This document shows, piece by piece, positions 52,799 through 61,973 of a DNA stretch of 64,000 bases. Within the stretch, counting starts at the first letter, position 1, and the number at the start of each line of letters is the position of its first letter. The notes under the pieces are model-generated. The model was not told the origin of the DNA. It was given only the letters and a program-made list of their open reading frames with translations, and made no database searches. The DNA comes from Cetobacterium somerae. GTDB lineage: Bacteria; Fusobacteriota; Fusobacteriia; Fusobacteriales; Fusobacteriaceae. The position numbers and the translations under genes are program-made. The stretch covers positions 124,001-188,000 of the forward strand of contig NZ_CP092519.1 of assembly GCF_022430525.1 (NCBI RefSeq). Reading direction: 5' to 3'.

Positions 52799-53569
52799 TT
52801 GTACGATATTACCTCAAGTATTGTGACATACAATACAAAGTTAGATGAATTAAAAAAAGCAATTGAAAGTTTTTTAAATACAAAATTAAATGTTCATTTA
52901 TATATATCAGATAATTCACCAAATAATGAATTAGAAAAATATATAAAAAATATTGATGATTCAAGAGTCTCTTATATTTTTAATAATAAAAATGGTGGAT
53001 ACGGTTGGGGACACAATCAAATATTAAAAAATATAATAGGAAAATCTAAGTATCACCTTATTTTAAATCCTGATATTTATTTTAATAAAGGTATTTTAGA
53101 AGAGCTATTTTCTTATATGGAAAAAAATAAAGATATAGGAAATATAATGCCTATGGTCAAATATCCAAATGGTGATATACAGTATTTGTGTAAGAGAATA
53201 CCAACGCCAAAGGATCTATTTTTAAGAAAATTTTGTCCATTTAAATCGGTAATAGAAAAAAATAACTATAAGTATGAAATGAGAGAAACAGGTTATAATA
53301 AAATAATTGATGTTCCAATATTATCAGGATGTTTTATGTTTATAAGGAATGAAGTTTTTAATACTGTCGGTATATTTGACGAACAGTATTTTATGTATAT
53401 GGAGGATTTTGATTTGAGTAGAAGAATTCATGAAAAATATAGGACAGTATTTTATCCGAAAGTAGAAATTGTTCATGCTCATGCAAAAGAATCATTTAAA
53501 AATAAAAAAATGGCAAAAATACATTTAAAAGCGGCAATAAAATATTTTAATAAATGGGGATGGATATAA
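52799..53569 (+). CDS. Family 2 glycosyltransferase, rhamnosyltransferase-like
   Basis: 256 residues from the TTG at 52799, two bases after the previous stop and just after AAAGGGG; a TTG at 52781 lies inside the previous gene, before that site. Motifs: ITSSIVTYNTKLDEL, LYISDNSPNN, YIFNNKNGGYGWGHN, LILNPDIYF (DxD-like) and SGCFMFIRNEVF...FDEQYFMYMEDFDLSRR. The pattern is that of the WbbL/RfbF-type rhamnosyltransferases, which add rhamnose from dTDP-rhamnose. No rml genes occur in this window, so the donor is uncertain. Confidence 0.87.
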   Translation: MYDITSSIVTYNTKLDELKKAIESFLNTKLNVHLYISDNSPNNELEKYIKNIDDSRVSYIFNNKNGGYGWGHNQILKNIIGKSKYHLILNPDIYFNKGILEELFSYMEKNKDIGNIMPMVKYPNGDIQYLCKRIPTPKDLFLRKFCPFKSVIEKNNYKYEMRETGYNKIIDVPILSGCFMFIRNEVFNTVGIFDEQYFMYMEDFDLSRRIHEKYRTVFYPKVEIVHAHAKESFKNKKMAKIHLKAAIKYFNKWGWI

Positions 53570-54604
53570 TTGAAAATTGTATTAGATGGTAGATTAATTT
53601 CAGATTTTGAAACAGGTATTTCTAAGTATTCGAGAGAACTAATAAAGATTTATCAAGAGTATTATGGATATGATAATGTATTAGTTATTATAAATAATAA
53701 GTTAAAGAATAAAAAAGAATTTAAAAATATAGAAACTAATTTAAATCCATTTCGTATAAAAGATTTTGTTAGATTTCATAAATTTTTAGAAAAAATAGAT
53801 GCTAGTATATACCATAGTTTTTTTTATTCTAATAGTTTAAAGAAAGATAGAACAAAGAAGTACATAACAACAGTTCATGATTTAATGTATTTAGAAGTAG
53901 AGAGTTTTTTTGGAAAAAATTTATTAAAAAATTTTATTGGAAAAAAATATTTCAATTTTATAGTGTCAAATTCTCTAAATAATTCAGATATAATTATATC
54001 TGTTTCAAAAACAACTCAAAAAGATTTGAAAAAATACTTTAAAAAAGAATCAGAAGTTATTATTGAAGGAACAAATAAAATATCTTTAAAAGAAAAAAGT
54101 GTAACGAATCTAATAAATAAATCGTATTTTTTATATGTGGGAAATTCTAGACCACATAAAAATCTAGAGTTTTTATTATCATGTTTTTTAAAGGCAAAAA
54201 CAGAAGAAAAATTAGTACTTGTTGGAACCAATAATAAAATAAAGATTAATAATCCAGATATTTTAACATTAGGTTATATGGAAGATAATGAGTTGAATTG
54301 GTTGTATAAAAATTGCGAAGCATTTATTTTCCCATCATTATATGAAGGATTTGGATTACCGATTTTGGAGGCTTTAAGTAAAGGAGCAAAAGTTTTTTCT
54401 TCAAATAAAGGTTCTTTAGGAGAATTTTCAGAAAAAGCTGTATATTTTTTTAATCCGCTGGAGGAAGCTGAATTAATAAAACTATTAGAAACTTCAAAAA
54501 ATTTAGAAAATAATATTTTAGAAGTGAAAAAAGAGCTAGAAAAATATACATGGGAAATTACTAAAAGAGATATGGTTAAAATTTTTAATAAAATTAAAGA
54601 ATAG
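53570..54604 (+). CDS. Family 4 glycosyltransferase
   Basis: 344 residues from a TTG immediately after the previous stop, with GGGGATGG upstream. GT-B fold with [50 protein letters not shown] and the EX7E motif [10 protein letters not shown] followed by [14 protein letters not shown]. This is the mannosyltransferase-like GT4 type common in O-antigen loci. The nearby manC makes a mannosyl transfer plausible, as inference. Confidence 0.88.
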   Translation: MKIVLDGRLISDFETGISKYSRELIKIYQEYYGYDNVLVIINNKLKNKKEFKNIETNLNPFRIKDFVRFHKFLEKIDASIYHSFFYSNSLKKDRTKKYITTVHDLMYLEVESFFGKNLLKNFIGKKYFNFIVSNSLNNSDIIISVSKTTQKDLKKYFKKESEVIIEGTNKISLKEKSVTNLINKSYFLYVGNSRPHKNLEFLLSCFLKAKTEEKLVLVGTNNKIKINNPDILTLGYMEDNELNWLYKNCEAFIFPSLYEGFGLPILEALSKGAKVFSSNKGSLGEFSEKAVYFFNPLEEAELIKLLETSKNLENNILEVKKELEKYTWEITKRDMVKIFNKIKE

Positions 54605-54612
54605 GAGTAGGA

Positions 54613-55647
54613 ATGGATAAAATTATAATAATTACAGGATCATATCCTCCAGATCCTTGTGGAGTAGGAGATTATACTCAGAAAATAGTAGAAGAATTAA
54701 AAAAAGATAAAAAAATAAATATTGAAGTTTTGAAAATAGGTAAATTTAATTTAAAAGAAAGTTATAATACTTTTAAATATTTAAATAAGCACAAAAATAC
54801 AATAAAATTATTACAATATCCGACGTTAGGATATGGATGGAGTATACTACCTCAAATTTTAAGCCTTTTTTTTTCAAAGAATATGTATATAAATTTACAT
54901 GAATTTTCTCAAAGAAAATTTAAAGCTAGATTGGCAAGTTCTATATTTTTTTTATCAAAGGCTCATATAATATTTACAACACAGGACGAAAGAATTTATG
55001 CATTGAAAAAATTTAAATTTTTAGAAAAGAGGAGCTCAATAATAAATATTGCAAGTAATATAGAATTTATATGTGAAAAGGCTGAGAATAAGAAAATTTA
55101 TGATCTTTTAAATTTTGGGATAATTATGCCTAATAAAGGATTAGAAGATTTTTTCTATTTAGTTAAAAAATTAAGAGAAGAGAAATTTGATGGAAAAATT
55201 TTATTAGTCGGAAGGAAACAAAAAGAAAATTTAAATTATTTTAATGAGATAGTAAAAATATGCAAAAGATATGATGTAGAATTAAAAGTAGATATGGATG
55301 ATGTTTCTGTGGCAAAAGAAATTTCAAAATCAAAGGTAGCCTATTTACCTTTTCCAGATGGAGTAACGTTTAGAAGAGGGAGTTTTTTAGCATGTTTAGG
55401 AAATGAGGTAAAAGTTTTAACATATCCAAATGTAAAGAGTTATGATTTTAATGAAATTAAAGTTCTTTGTGAAATAATAGAAAAAAAAGAAGATTCAGTG
55501 CAGGCTTATAAAACGTTATTGTACAAAAAAAATACTATCTTTGATTCACAAGAATATAATGCTTTTTTAGAAAAATTTAATTGGAAAAGTGTAATTAAAA
55601 AATTTAAAAAATTAATGTTAACAGAAGAAAGTAAAAGTAAGGAATAA
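54613..55647 (+). CDS. GT-B glycosyltransferase
   Basis: 344 residues. The start KIIIITGSYPPDPCGVGDYTQKI is a classic GT4-type N-terminus (donor loop GVGDYT). The middle NFGIIMPNKGLEDFFYLVKK and the C-terminal YLPFPDGVTFRRGSF are the donor-binding half. The usual EX7E motif is not clear, so the subfamily differs from its neighbours. Ribosome site TAGGAG. It probably adds one sugar of the O unit; which sugar is not shown. Confidence 0.82.
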   Translation: MDKIIIITGSYPPDPCGVGDYTQKIVEELKKDKKINIEVLKIGKFNLKESYNTFKYLNKHKNTIKLLQYPTLGYGWSILPQILSLFFSKNMYINLHEFSQRKFKARLASSIFFLSKAHIIFTTQDERIYALKKFKFLEKRSSIINIASNIEFICEKAENKKIYDLLNFGIIMPNKGLEDFFYLVKKLREEKFDGKILLVGRKQKENLNYFNEIVKICKRYDVELKVDMDDVSVAKEISKSKVAYLPFPDGVTFRRGSFLACLGNEVKVLTYPNVKSYDFNEIKVLCEIIEKKEDSVQAYKTLLYKKNTIFDSQEYNAFLEKFNWKSVIKKFKKLMLTEESKSKE

Positions 55648-55649
55648 TA

Positions 55650-56714
55650 ATGATAATTTGGATATTGATATTAGTGACAACAACCTTAATGTTTTTCTTA
55701 GAATGGAGTTTTAAGTTAAAAAAAGATGTAAAAAGAATGTTTAGTTTTTTATATCTATTAACAATAGATTTTTTAATTGGATTCAGATATAAAATAGGCT
55801 GGGATTATGATAATTATATATTGATGATGGATGGGAAAAGTTGGGATAAAAAAACTGTTGAAATACTAAGTTTGTTAATATTTGAAGGAATTAACTATTT
55901 TAAATTAAATAAGCAAATGTTTTTTTTAATAACAACTATAATTTTTATTTTTTGCTTAAGTAAATTTATACAGGAATTTTCGAAATATTATTATTTAAGT
56001 TTTTTAGTTTATTTTTTAGATGCGAGAGGTTTTATAACTCAAACATCGACAGTAAGACAATCTCTGGCAATAGGATGTTTTTTATATTCTTTGATATATA
56101 TAGTAAAAAAAAATCAACTATTAAAAGGGTATTGTATTTTATTAATAGGTATTTTTTTTCATATCAGCATTATATTTACAATACCTTTTGTAATGCTCAG
56201 AAAAATAAGAGTAAAAAATTATTATTTTTTATTTACACCTATTTTTTTAATAATAATAAATTTAGGATTTAAACATATTATAAAAATTTTGGGTGGGAGA
56301 TATAATTATTATTTGTATGCAGATTTTGGAGCAATATCACAATTGAAATTAGTAATATTAAATTTATTAATATATCTAATAGTAATTTATAAAAAAGAAA
56401 AAATGAAAAATGAAAAAGACGAACTATATAATTTGTTCAAAATAGGAGTATTATTATATCCATTTTGCATGCTTTATTCGGCAGTATTAGGAAGATTAAC
56501 AGAATATTTTACTATATTAATTATAATTTTTTTACCAAATGTTATTATGTCATCAAAAATAAACTTTAAGAAAATAGTTTCATTTTTAATTTTGATAATA
56601 ATGCTAGGTTTTTATGTATTAAAAGGTGTACTTACAAAACAACAAAATAGCGAAATTTCAGCAGATAATTATAATTATAAATTAAACATAAAATTATTCA
56701 ATGAGGAGAAATAA
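55650..56714 (+). CDS. EpsG-family protein, likely O-antigen polymerase (Wzy)
   Basis: 354 residues, about ten spans, with the EpsG-type segment IGFRYKIGWDYDNYILM near residue 45 and the conserved TSTVRQSLAIGCFLYSL with Arg in a membrane loop. EpsG proteins occupy the Wzy position in polysaccharide loci, so polymerisation of O units on the outer face of the inner membrane is the likely role. The encoding DNA is extremely AT-rich. Starts 2 bp after the preceding stop. Confidence 0.8.
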   Translation: MIIWILILVTTTLMFFLEWSFKLKKDVKRMFSFLYLLTIDFLIGFRYKIGWDYDNYILMMDGKSWDKKTVEILSLLIFEGINYFKLNKQMFFLITTIIFIFCLSKFIQEFSKYYYLSFLVYFLDARGFITQTSTVRQSLAIGCFLYSLIYIVKKNQLLKGYCILLIGIFFHISIIFTIPFVMLRKIRVKNYYFLFTPIFLIIINLGFKHIIKILGGRYNYYLYADFGAISQLKLVILNLLIYLIVIYKKEKMKNEKDELYNLFKIGVLLYPFCMLYSAVLGRLTEYFTILIIIFLPNVIMSSKINFKKIVSFLILIIMLGFYVLKGVLTKQQNSEISADNYNYKLNIKLFNEEK

Positions 56715-56717
56715 AAG

Positions 56718-57809
56718 ATGTTAGTAGGACTTATAATGGCGGGAGGAAGTGGAGAGAGATTTTGGCCACTATCAACTCCGGAAAAACCAAAGCAATTGCT
56801 ATCTCTTTTTTCAAATAAATCAATGATAAGAGAGACCGTAGATAGAATTTTACCAATAATAGAATCAGATAAAATTTTTATAGCAACTAATATATTGCAA
56901 GTAGAAGAGATAAAAAAAGAATTGCCCGATATACCAGAAGAAAATATTGTAATAGAACCAGCATTTAAAGATACAGCAGCAGCAATAGGTTATACAACGT
57001 TAATAATAGAAGAAAAATTTAAAAATTTAAATGAAAAGATAGAAGTTGTAGTTTTAGCTTCGGATCATCTTATAAAAAATGATAGTAAATTTAGAGATGT
57101 TATTTTAAAGGGAGCAAAAGAGGCAAGAGAAAATTCAACGATAGTAACTCTGGGAATAAAACCAGATAAACCAGAAACAGGGTATGGATATATTGAAGTA
57201 AATAATAATGAAGTATTGTGTTTAAATGAAATATACAAAGTTAGAAGATTTCGTGAAAAACCAAATAGAGAAACAGCAGAAGAATATGTAGCTTCAGGAA
57301 AATATTTGTGGAACTCAGGAATGTTTATTTTTACAACTTCAACAATTTTTAAAAATTTTGAAGTTCTTATGCCAGAACATATGGATATTTTTAAGAAGAT
57401 TAGAATAGAAATATCTAAAGATAAAAGCGGAATAGAGTTGAGCAATTCAGTAAAAAAATATTTTGATGAGTTTGAAAAAATTTCAATAGATTTTGGTATA
57501 ATGGAGTATTCAAAGAATATAAAAGTTATACCTGTATCAATAGGATGGAATGATATCGGTAGCTTTGCAGCTCTTCCAGAAATTTTTGAACCAGATGATT
57601 CAGAAAATATAATTAGAGATACAAAGACTATAATTCATGAAGCAAGTAATAATATTGTTGTATGTAATGATTCTATAGTATCTTTATTAGGTGTAAAAAA
57701 TTTGATAATTGTAAAAAATGGAGATAATATCTTAATATGTCATAAAGATAGTGCACAAGATATTAAAAAAATTGTTCATAAGTACAACCAATTAAAAAAG
57801 GAGAGATAA
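56718..57809 (+). CDS. manC: Mannose-1-phosphate guanylyltransferase
   Basis: 363 residues. Nucleotidyltransferase with GGSGERFWPLS...KPKQLL at the N-terminus, ASDHLIKND, KPETGYGYIEV and FREKPNRETAEEY, and WNSGMFIF. It makes GDP-mannose from GTP and mannose-1-phosphate. At this length it lacks the fused phosphomannose isomerase domain of the long (about 470) form, so manA/manB must be elsewhere. It supplies mannose for the O unit. In Salmonella group D the acceptor of tyvelose is mannose, which fits the following genes. Ribosome site GAGGAG. Confidence 0.93.
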   Translation: MLVGLIMAGGSGERFWPLSTPEKPKQLLSLFSNKSMIRETVDRILPIIESDKIFIATNILQVEEIKKELPDIPEENIVIEPAFKDTAAAIGYTTLIIEEKFKNLNEKIEVVVLASDHLIKNDSKFRDVILKGAKEARENSTIVTLGIKPDKPETGYGYIEVNNNEVLCLNEIYKVRRFREKPNRETAEEYVASGKYLWNSGMFIFTTSTIFKNFEVLMPEHMDIFKKIRIEISKDKSGIELSNSVKKYFDEFEKISIDFGIMEYSKNIKVIPVSIGWNDIGSFAALPEIFEPDDSENIIRDTKTIIHEASNNIVVCNDSIVSLLGVKNLIIVKNGDNILICHKDSAQDIKKIVHKYNQLKKER

Positions 57810-59150
57810 GTGGATAAACTAAATTTATTAAAACAAGAAATATTAGAAAAAACTAAAGAATTATATGAATTAAAATTTGGAGGAAAAAAAGAATTTACTC
57901 CAGGAGAGACATATGTAAATTATGGAGGAAGATTTTTTGATGAAAAAGAGATGGTAAATTTAATAGATTCATCACTTGATTTCTGGTTAACGACTGGACC
58001 TTGGGCTAAAAAATTTGAAAAGGGATTAGCAGAGTATTTAGGAACAAAATATTGTTCATTAGTAAATTCAGGATCATCAGCCAATCTTTTAGCATTTATG
58101 GCATTAACATCTCCATCTTTAGGTGATAGAAGAATAAATAGAGGAGATGAAGTAATAACTGTAGCAGCAGGATTCCCAACTACAGTAACTCCTATTATTC
58201 AATATGGAGCAATCCCTGTATTTGTAGATGTAGAGATTCCTTCATATAATATAGATGTAACTCAATTAGAAGCAGCTTTATCAGAAAAAACTAAAGCAGT
58301 TATGGTAGCACACACTTTAGGAAATCCTTTTAATTTAAAAGCTGTAAGAGAGTTTTGTGATAGAAATAATCTATGGTTAATAGAAGATAACTGTGATGCT
58401 TTAGGTTCAGAGTACTTTATAGATGGAGAATGGAAAAAAACAGGAACTATTGGAGATTTAGGAACATCAAGTTTCTACCCACCTCATCATATGACTATGG
58501 GAGAAGGAGGAGCTGTATATACTAATAATTCTAAATTAGCTAGACTAGTTAATTCTTTCAGAGATTGGGGAAGAGATTGCTGGTGTGATAGTGGAAAAGA
58601 TGATACTTGTAAATATAGATTTACAAAGCAATTTGGAGAATTACCTCTAGGTTATGACCACAAATATGTATACTCACACTTTGGATATAATTTAAAAGTT
58701 ACAGATATGCAAGCAGCAATAGGATGTGCTCAACTTGAAAAACTTCCTGCAATTGTTGAAGCTAGAAGAAATAACTGGGAAAGATTATATAACGGATTAA
58801 AAGATTTAAGTGATAAGATCGTACTTCCAGAAAAAGAAAAAGAAAGCAATCCAAGTTGGTTTGGATTCTTAATTTCTGTTAAAGAAAATTCAGGAAAATC
58901 TAGAGTTGAATTAGCAAAGTATTTAGAAGCTAATAAAATTCAAACAAGAAATCTATTTGCAGGAAATCTGATAAAGCACCCAGCTTTTGATGAAATGAGA
59001 GCTTCAAGAGAAGGATTTAGAACTGTAGGAGATTTAAAAAATACAGATTTTATAATGAATAATACAATTTGGATTGGTGTATATCCAGGAATGAGTAATG
59101 AAATGTTAGACTTTATGATAGAAAAAGTAAGAGAGTATGTTTTAGGATAG
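57810..59150 (+). CDS. rfbH: CDP-4-keto-6-deoxyglucose 3-dehydratase (E1)
   Basis: 446 residues, RfbH/DdhC. This PMP and 2Fe-2S enzyme removes the 3-hydroxyl of CDP-4-keto-6-deoxyglucose, the key step for 3,6-dideoxyhexoses. Seen: NSGSSANLLAFMAL, EDNCDALGS, SFYPPHHMTMGEGG where His (226/227) replaces the PLP lysine of aminotransferases, and the Cys cluster DCWCDSGKDDTC that, with the earlier Cys, binds the iron-sulfur centre. Length is standard. Starts with GTG directly after manC, with AGGAGAG upstream. Needs a reductase partner (E3), not seen in the window. Confidence 0.95.
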   Translation: MDKLNLLKQEILEKTKELYELKFGGKKEFTPGETYVNYGGRFFDEKEMVNLIDSSLDFWLTTGPWAKKFEKGLAEYLGTKYCSLVNSGSSANLLAFMALTSPSLGDRRINRGDEVITVAAGFPTTVTPIIQYGAIPVFVDVEIPSYNIDVTQLEAALSEKTKAVMVAHTLGNPFNLKAVREFCDRNNLWLIEDNCDALGSEYFIDGEWKKTGTIGDLGTSSFYPPHHMTMGEGGAVYTNNSKLARLVNSFRDWGRDCWCDSGKDDTCKYRFTKQFGELPLGYDHKYVYSHFGYNLKVTDMQAAIGCAQLEKLPAIVEARRNNWERLYNGLKDLSDKIVLPEKEKESNPSWFGFLISVKENSGKSRVELAKYLEANKIQTRNLFAGNLIKHPAFDEMRASREGFRTVGDLKNTDFIMNNTIWIGVYPGMSNEMLDFMIEKVREYVLG

Positions 59151-59159
59151 GGGGAAGAG

Positions 59160-59933
59160 ATGAAAGCAGTTATTTTAGCAGGTGGATTTGGAACAAGACT
59201 TAGCGAAGCTACAAATTTAATACCAAAGCCAATGGTAGAAATTGGAGGAAAACCAATTTTATGGCATATAATGAAAACTTATTCACTACATGGAATAAAT
59301 GAATTTGTTATTTGCTGTGGATATAAAGCTTATGTTATAAAAGAGTGGTTTGCAAATTACTTTATGCACAATTCTGATGTGACAGTGGATTTAGCAAATA
59401 ATACTATAGAAGTTCATGAGTGTAAGGCTGAACCGTGGAAAGTAACTTTAGTAGATACAGGTCTTCATACTATGACTGGTGGAAGAATAAAGAGAATACA
59501 AAAATATATAGGTGATGAACCATTTTTATTAACTTATGGTGATGGAGTATCAGATATAGATATAACAGCGTCAATAGAAGAGCATAAAAAAAATGGTAAA
59601 GCATTAACAGTTACCGCATATAAGCCAAATGGAAAATTTGGAGCTCTAGAAATAGATGATGCTGGATCAGTAAATGCTTTTACTGAAAAACCTGCAGGTG
59701 ATGGAATGTGGATAAATGCAGGATACTTTATATGTGAACCAGAAGTATTTTCATATATAACAGAGGGAGATAGTACAATATTTGAAAAAGCTCCTCTTGA
59801 AAATTTAGCAAAAGATGGAAAAATGCATTCATATAAGCATACTGGATTTTGGAAGCCAATGGATACATTAAGAGATAATACAGAATTAAATGCAATGTGG
59901 GATTCAGGGAAAGCACCTTGGAAAAAATGGTAG
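59160..59933 (+). CDS. rfbF: Glucose-1-phosphate cytidylyltransferase
   Basis: 257 residues. Nucleotidyltransferase with GGFGTRLSEATNLIPKPM, YGDGVSDIDI, and GFWKPMDTLRDNTEL at the end, all typical of RfbF/DdhA. It makes CDP-glucose from CTP and glucose-1-phosphate, the entry to CDP-dideoxyhexoses. Ribosome site GGGGGAAGAG. Ordered with rfbH before and rfbG after. A hairpin with a GAAA loop follows the stop and may tune read-through to rfbG. Confidence 0.95.
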   Translation: MKAVILAGGFGTRLSEATNLIPKPMVEIGGKPILWHIMKTYSLHGINEFVICCGYKAYVIKEWFANYFMHNSDVTVDLANNTIEVHECKAEPWKVTLVDTGLHTMTGGRIKRIQKYIGDEPFLLTYGDGVSDIDITASIEEHKKNGKALTVTAYKPNGKFGALEIDDAGSVNAFTEKPAGDGMWINAGYFICEPEVFSYITEGDSTIFEKAPLENLAKDGKMHSYKHTGFWKPMDTLRDNTELNAMWDSGKAPWKKW

Positions 59934-59934
59934 A

Positions 59935-59962
59935 AGGGTAGCGAAAGCTACCCTATATTTTT
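59935..59962 (+). terminator. Weak hairpin between rfbF and rfbG
   Basis: AGGGTAGC, GAAA tetraloop, GCTACCCT, then ATATTTTTA. Only a short T-run; it may be an attenuator or a processing/stability hairpin inside the operon. Confidence 0.5.
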
Positions 59963-59976
59963 AAAGGAGAGAAAAG

Positions 59977-61059
59977 ATGATAAAAAATTTTAATAATATT
60001 TATAAAGGAAAAAAAGTATTAGTAACAGGACATACTGGTTTTAAAGGGTCTTGGTTAGCAATATGGTTAAAAGAGTTAGGAGCAGAAGTTATAGGTTACT
60101 CTTTAGATCCTTATACAGATAAAGATAATTTTGTACTTTCTAATTTATCAGATAAAATTATTGATATAAGAGGGGACTTAAGAGATAAAGAAAAATTAGC
60201 AGAAGTTTTTTCAAAATATAAGCCAGAGATAGTGTTTCATTTAGCAGCTCAACCTCTTGTTAGGCTATCTTATGATATTCCTGTTGAAACATATGAAGTG
60301 AATGTAATGGGAACTATTAATGTAATGGAAGAGATTAGAAAAACTATGGAAACAAAAGTAGGAATATTTATAACAACAGATAAATGTTATGAAAACAAAG
60401 AGCAAATCTGGGGGTATAGAGAAAACGAACCTATGGGTGGATATGATCCATACTCTTCATCTAAAGGAGCAGCAGAGATAGCTATAAACTCTTGGAGAAG
60501 ATCATTTTTCAATCCAAAAGATTATGAAAAACATGGAAAAAGTATTGCTTCTGTAAGAGCTGGAAATGTAATTGGAGGAGGAGATTGGGCTAAGGACAGA
60601 ATTATTCCAGACTGTATAAGAGCTCTTGAAGAAAATAGGGTTATTGATATAAGAATGCCAAAAGCAGTTAGACCTTGGGAACATGTATTAGAACCTTTAA
60701 GCGGATATCTGCTTCTTGGGCAAAAAATGTTAGAAAATCCAGGTGAGTATTGTGAGGGATATAATTTTGGACCTACTTTAGATGCAATAGTTCCTGTATG
60801 GGATGTTGCAGCAATGGTAACTAAATTTTATGGAAGTGGAGAATTAAAAGATTGCTCTAATCCTAACGCTCTTCATGAAGCTAATCTTTTATTATTAGAT
60901 ATAACAAAAGCGAGATTTGAATTAGATTGGAAACCAACTTTAACAATAGAAAATAGTATTGAACTTACAACAGAATGGTACAAAAGATATAAAAATGAAA
61001 ATGTATATGATTTGTGTTTAGAGCAAATAGAAAAATTTTGTAATTACGGAGAAAAATAA
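59977..61059 (+). CDS. rfbG: CDP-glucose 4,6-dehydratase
   Basis: 360 residues, short-chain dehydrogenase family (extended SDR). N-terminal GHTGFKGSWLAIWL is the RfbG form of the NAD loop. VFHLAAQPLVRLSY and the active-site YDPYSSSKGAAE (YxxxK) are also present, as is RAGNVIGGGDWAKDR. It converts CDP-glucose to CDP-4-keto-6-deoxyglucose, the substrate of RfbH. Stop overlaps the next ATG by one base. Confidence 0.95.
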   Translation: MIKNFNNIYKGKKVLVTGHTGFKGSWLAIWLKELGAEVIGYSLDPYTDKDNFVLSNLSDKIIDIRGDLRDKEKLAEVFSKYKPEIVFHLAAQPLVRLSYDIPVETYEVNVMGTINVMEEIRKTMETKVGIFITTDKCYENKEQIWGYRENEPMGGYDPYSSSKGAAEIAINSWRRSFFNPKDYEKHGKSIASVRAGNVIGGGDWAKDRIIPDCIRALEENRVIDIRMPKAVRPWEHVLEPLSGYLLLGQKMLENPGEYCEGYNFGPTLDAIVPVWDVAAMVTKFYGSGELKDCSNPNALHEANLLLLDITKARFELDWKPTLTIENSIELTTEWYKRYKNENVYDLCLEQIEKFCNYGEK

Positions 61060-61973
61060 TGGAAAAAATAGTTTTATTTGGTGGATTTGGATTTATAGGT
61101 AAAAATTTATGTGAATATTTAAAAGATAATTACAATATAGTTATTGTAGATAGAATCAAAGATGAATCTTTTTTGATAAATAATAAGATAAAAAGTTATA
61201 TTTATGATTTTTCAAATCAAGAAGAATTAAATTCTATAATGAAAATAGAAAAACCAGATTACATAATAAACTTAATATCAATAGTAACAGCTGATCGAGA
61301 TTTAGCTCTATTTAATAATATGATAAAAAGTAACTTAGATATTTTATTAAAAATATATGAAAGTACTAAAAAATTATCAAATTTAAAGTTAAATATACAG
61401 TTTGGTTCAGGAGAAGAATATGGAAATATAGAATCTCCATTTGATGAAAAAGATAAAGAGATTCCAAGTTCTCCCTATGCCATAGTAAAATTAATGACTA
61501 CTAATACAGCTATAATGTTAAATAAAAATTATAATTATCCTATCTGTATAGTAAGGCCGTCAAATTTATTTGGAAAATATCAAGGACAGGAAAAATTTGT
61601 TCCATATATAATTAATCAATTAAAAAATAATTTACCAGTAAAAACGAGTCCGGGAGAACAAAAAAGAGACTTTATAGAAGCAAGAAATTTTTCAAAAGAA
61701 ATTGAAATACTTTTGAAAAATTATAAAAATTCTGTAGGAGAAATATTTAATCTAGGATCTGGAGAAAGTTTAAGTTTAAAAGAGATAATAAATTTTTTAA
61801 AAGAGAAGCTAAGTTCAAACTCGGATATTGAGTTTGGAGCATTTCCATATAGAGAAAATGAAATGATGGATTTTAGATTAAATATAGATAAGATAAAAAA
61901 ATTAGATAACTCTTTTGAATTAAAAGGATTAAAAGAGCAATTATTAGATTATATAAAGGGAGAAAATAAATGA
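61059..61973 (+). CDS. rfbS: NAD-dependent sugar epimerase/dehydratase, probable CDP-paratose synthase
   Basis: 304 residues. Extended SDR with GGFGFIGKNLCEYL, DYIINLISIVTADRD, GSGEEYGNIESPFDE and YAIVK as the YxxxK site. Position between rfbG and rfbE, and the family, match the 4-ketoreductases RfbS (CDP-paratose) and RfbJ (CDP-abequose), which reduce CDP-3,6-dideoxy-4-keto-glucose. Because the next gene is a clear tyvelose epimerase acting on CDP-paratose, RfbS is the more likely assignment. The sequence alone cannot separate the two. Confidence 0.78.
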   Translation: MEKIVLFGGFGFIGKNLCEYLKDNYNIVIVDRIKDESFLINNKIKSYIYDFSNQEELNSIMKIEKPDYIINLISIVTADRDLALFNNMIKSNLDILLKIYESTKKLSNLKLNIQFGSGEEYGNIESPFDEKDKEIPSSPYAIVKLMTTNTAIMLNKNYNYPICIVRPSNLFGKYQGQEKFVPYIINQLKNNLPVKTSPGEQKRDFIEARNFSKEIEILLKNYKNSVGEIFNLGSGESLSLKEIINFLKEKLSSNSDIEFGAFPYRENEMMDFRLNIDKIKKLDNSFELKGLKEQLLDYIKGENK

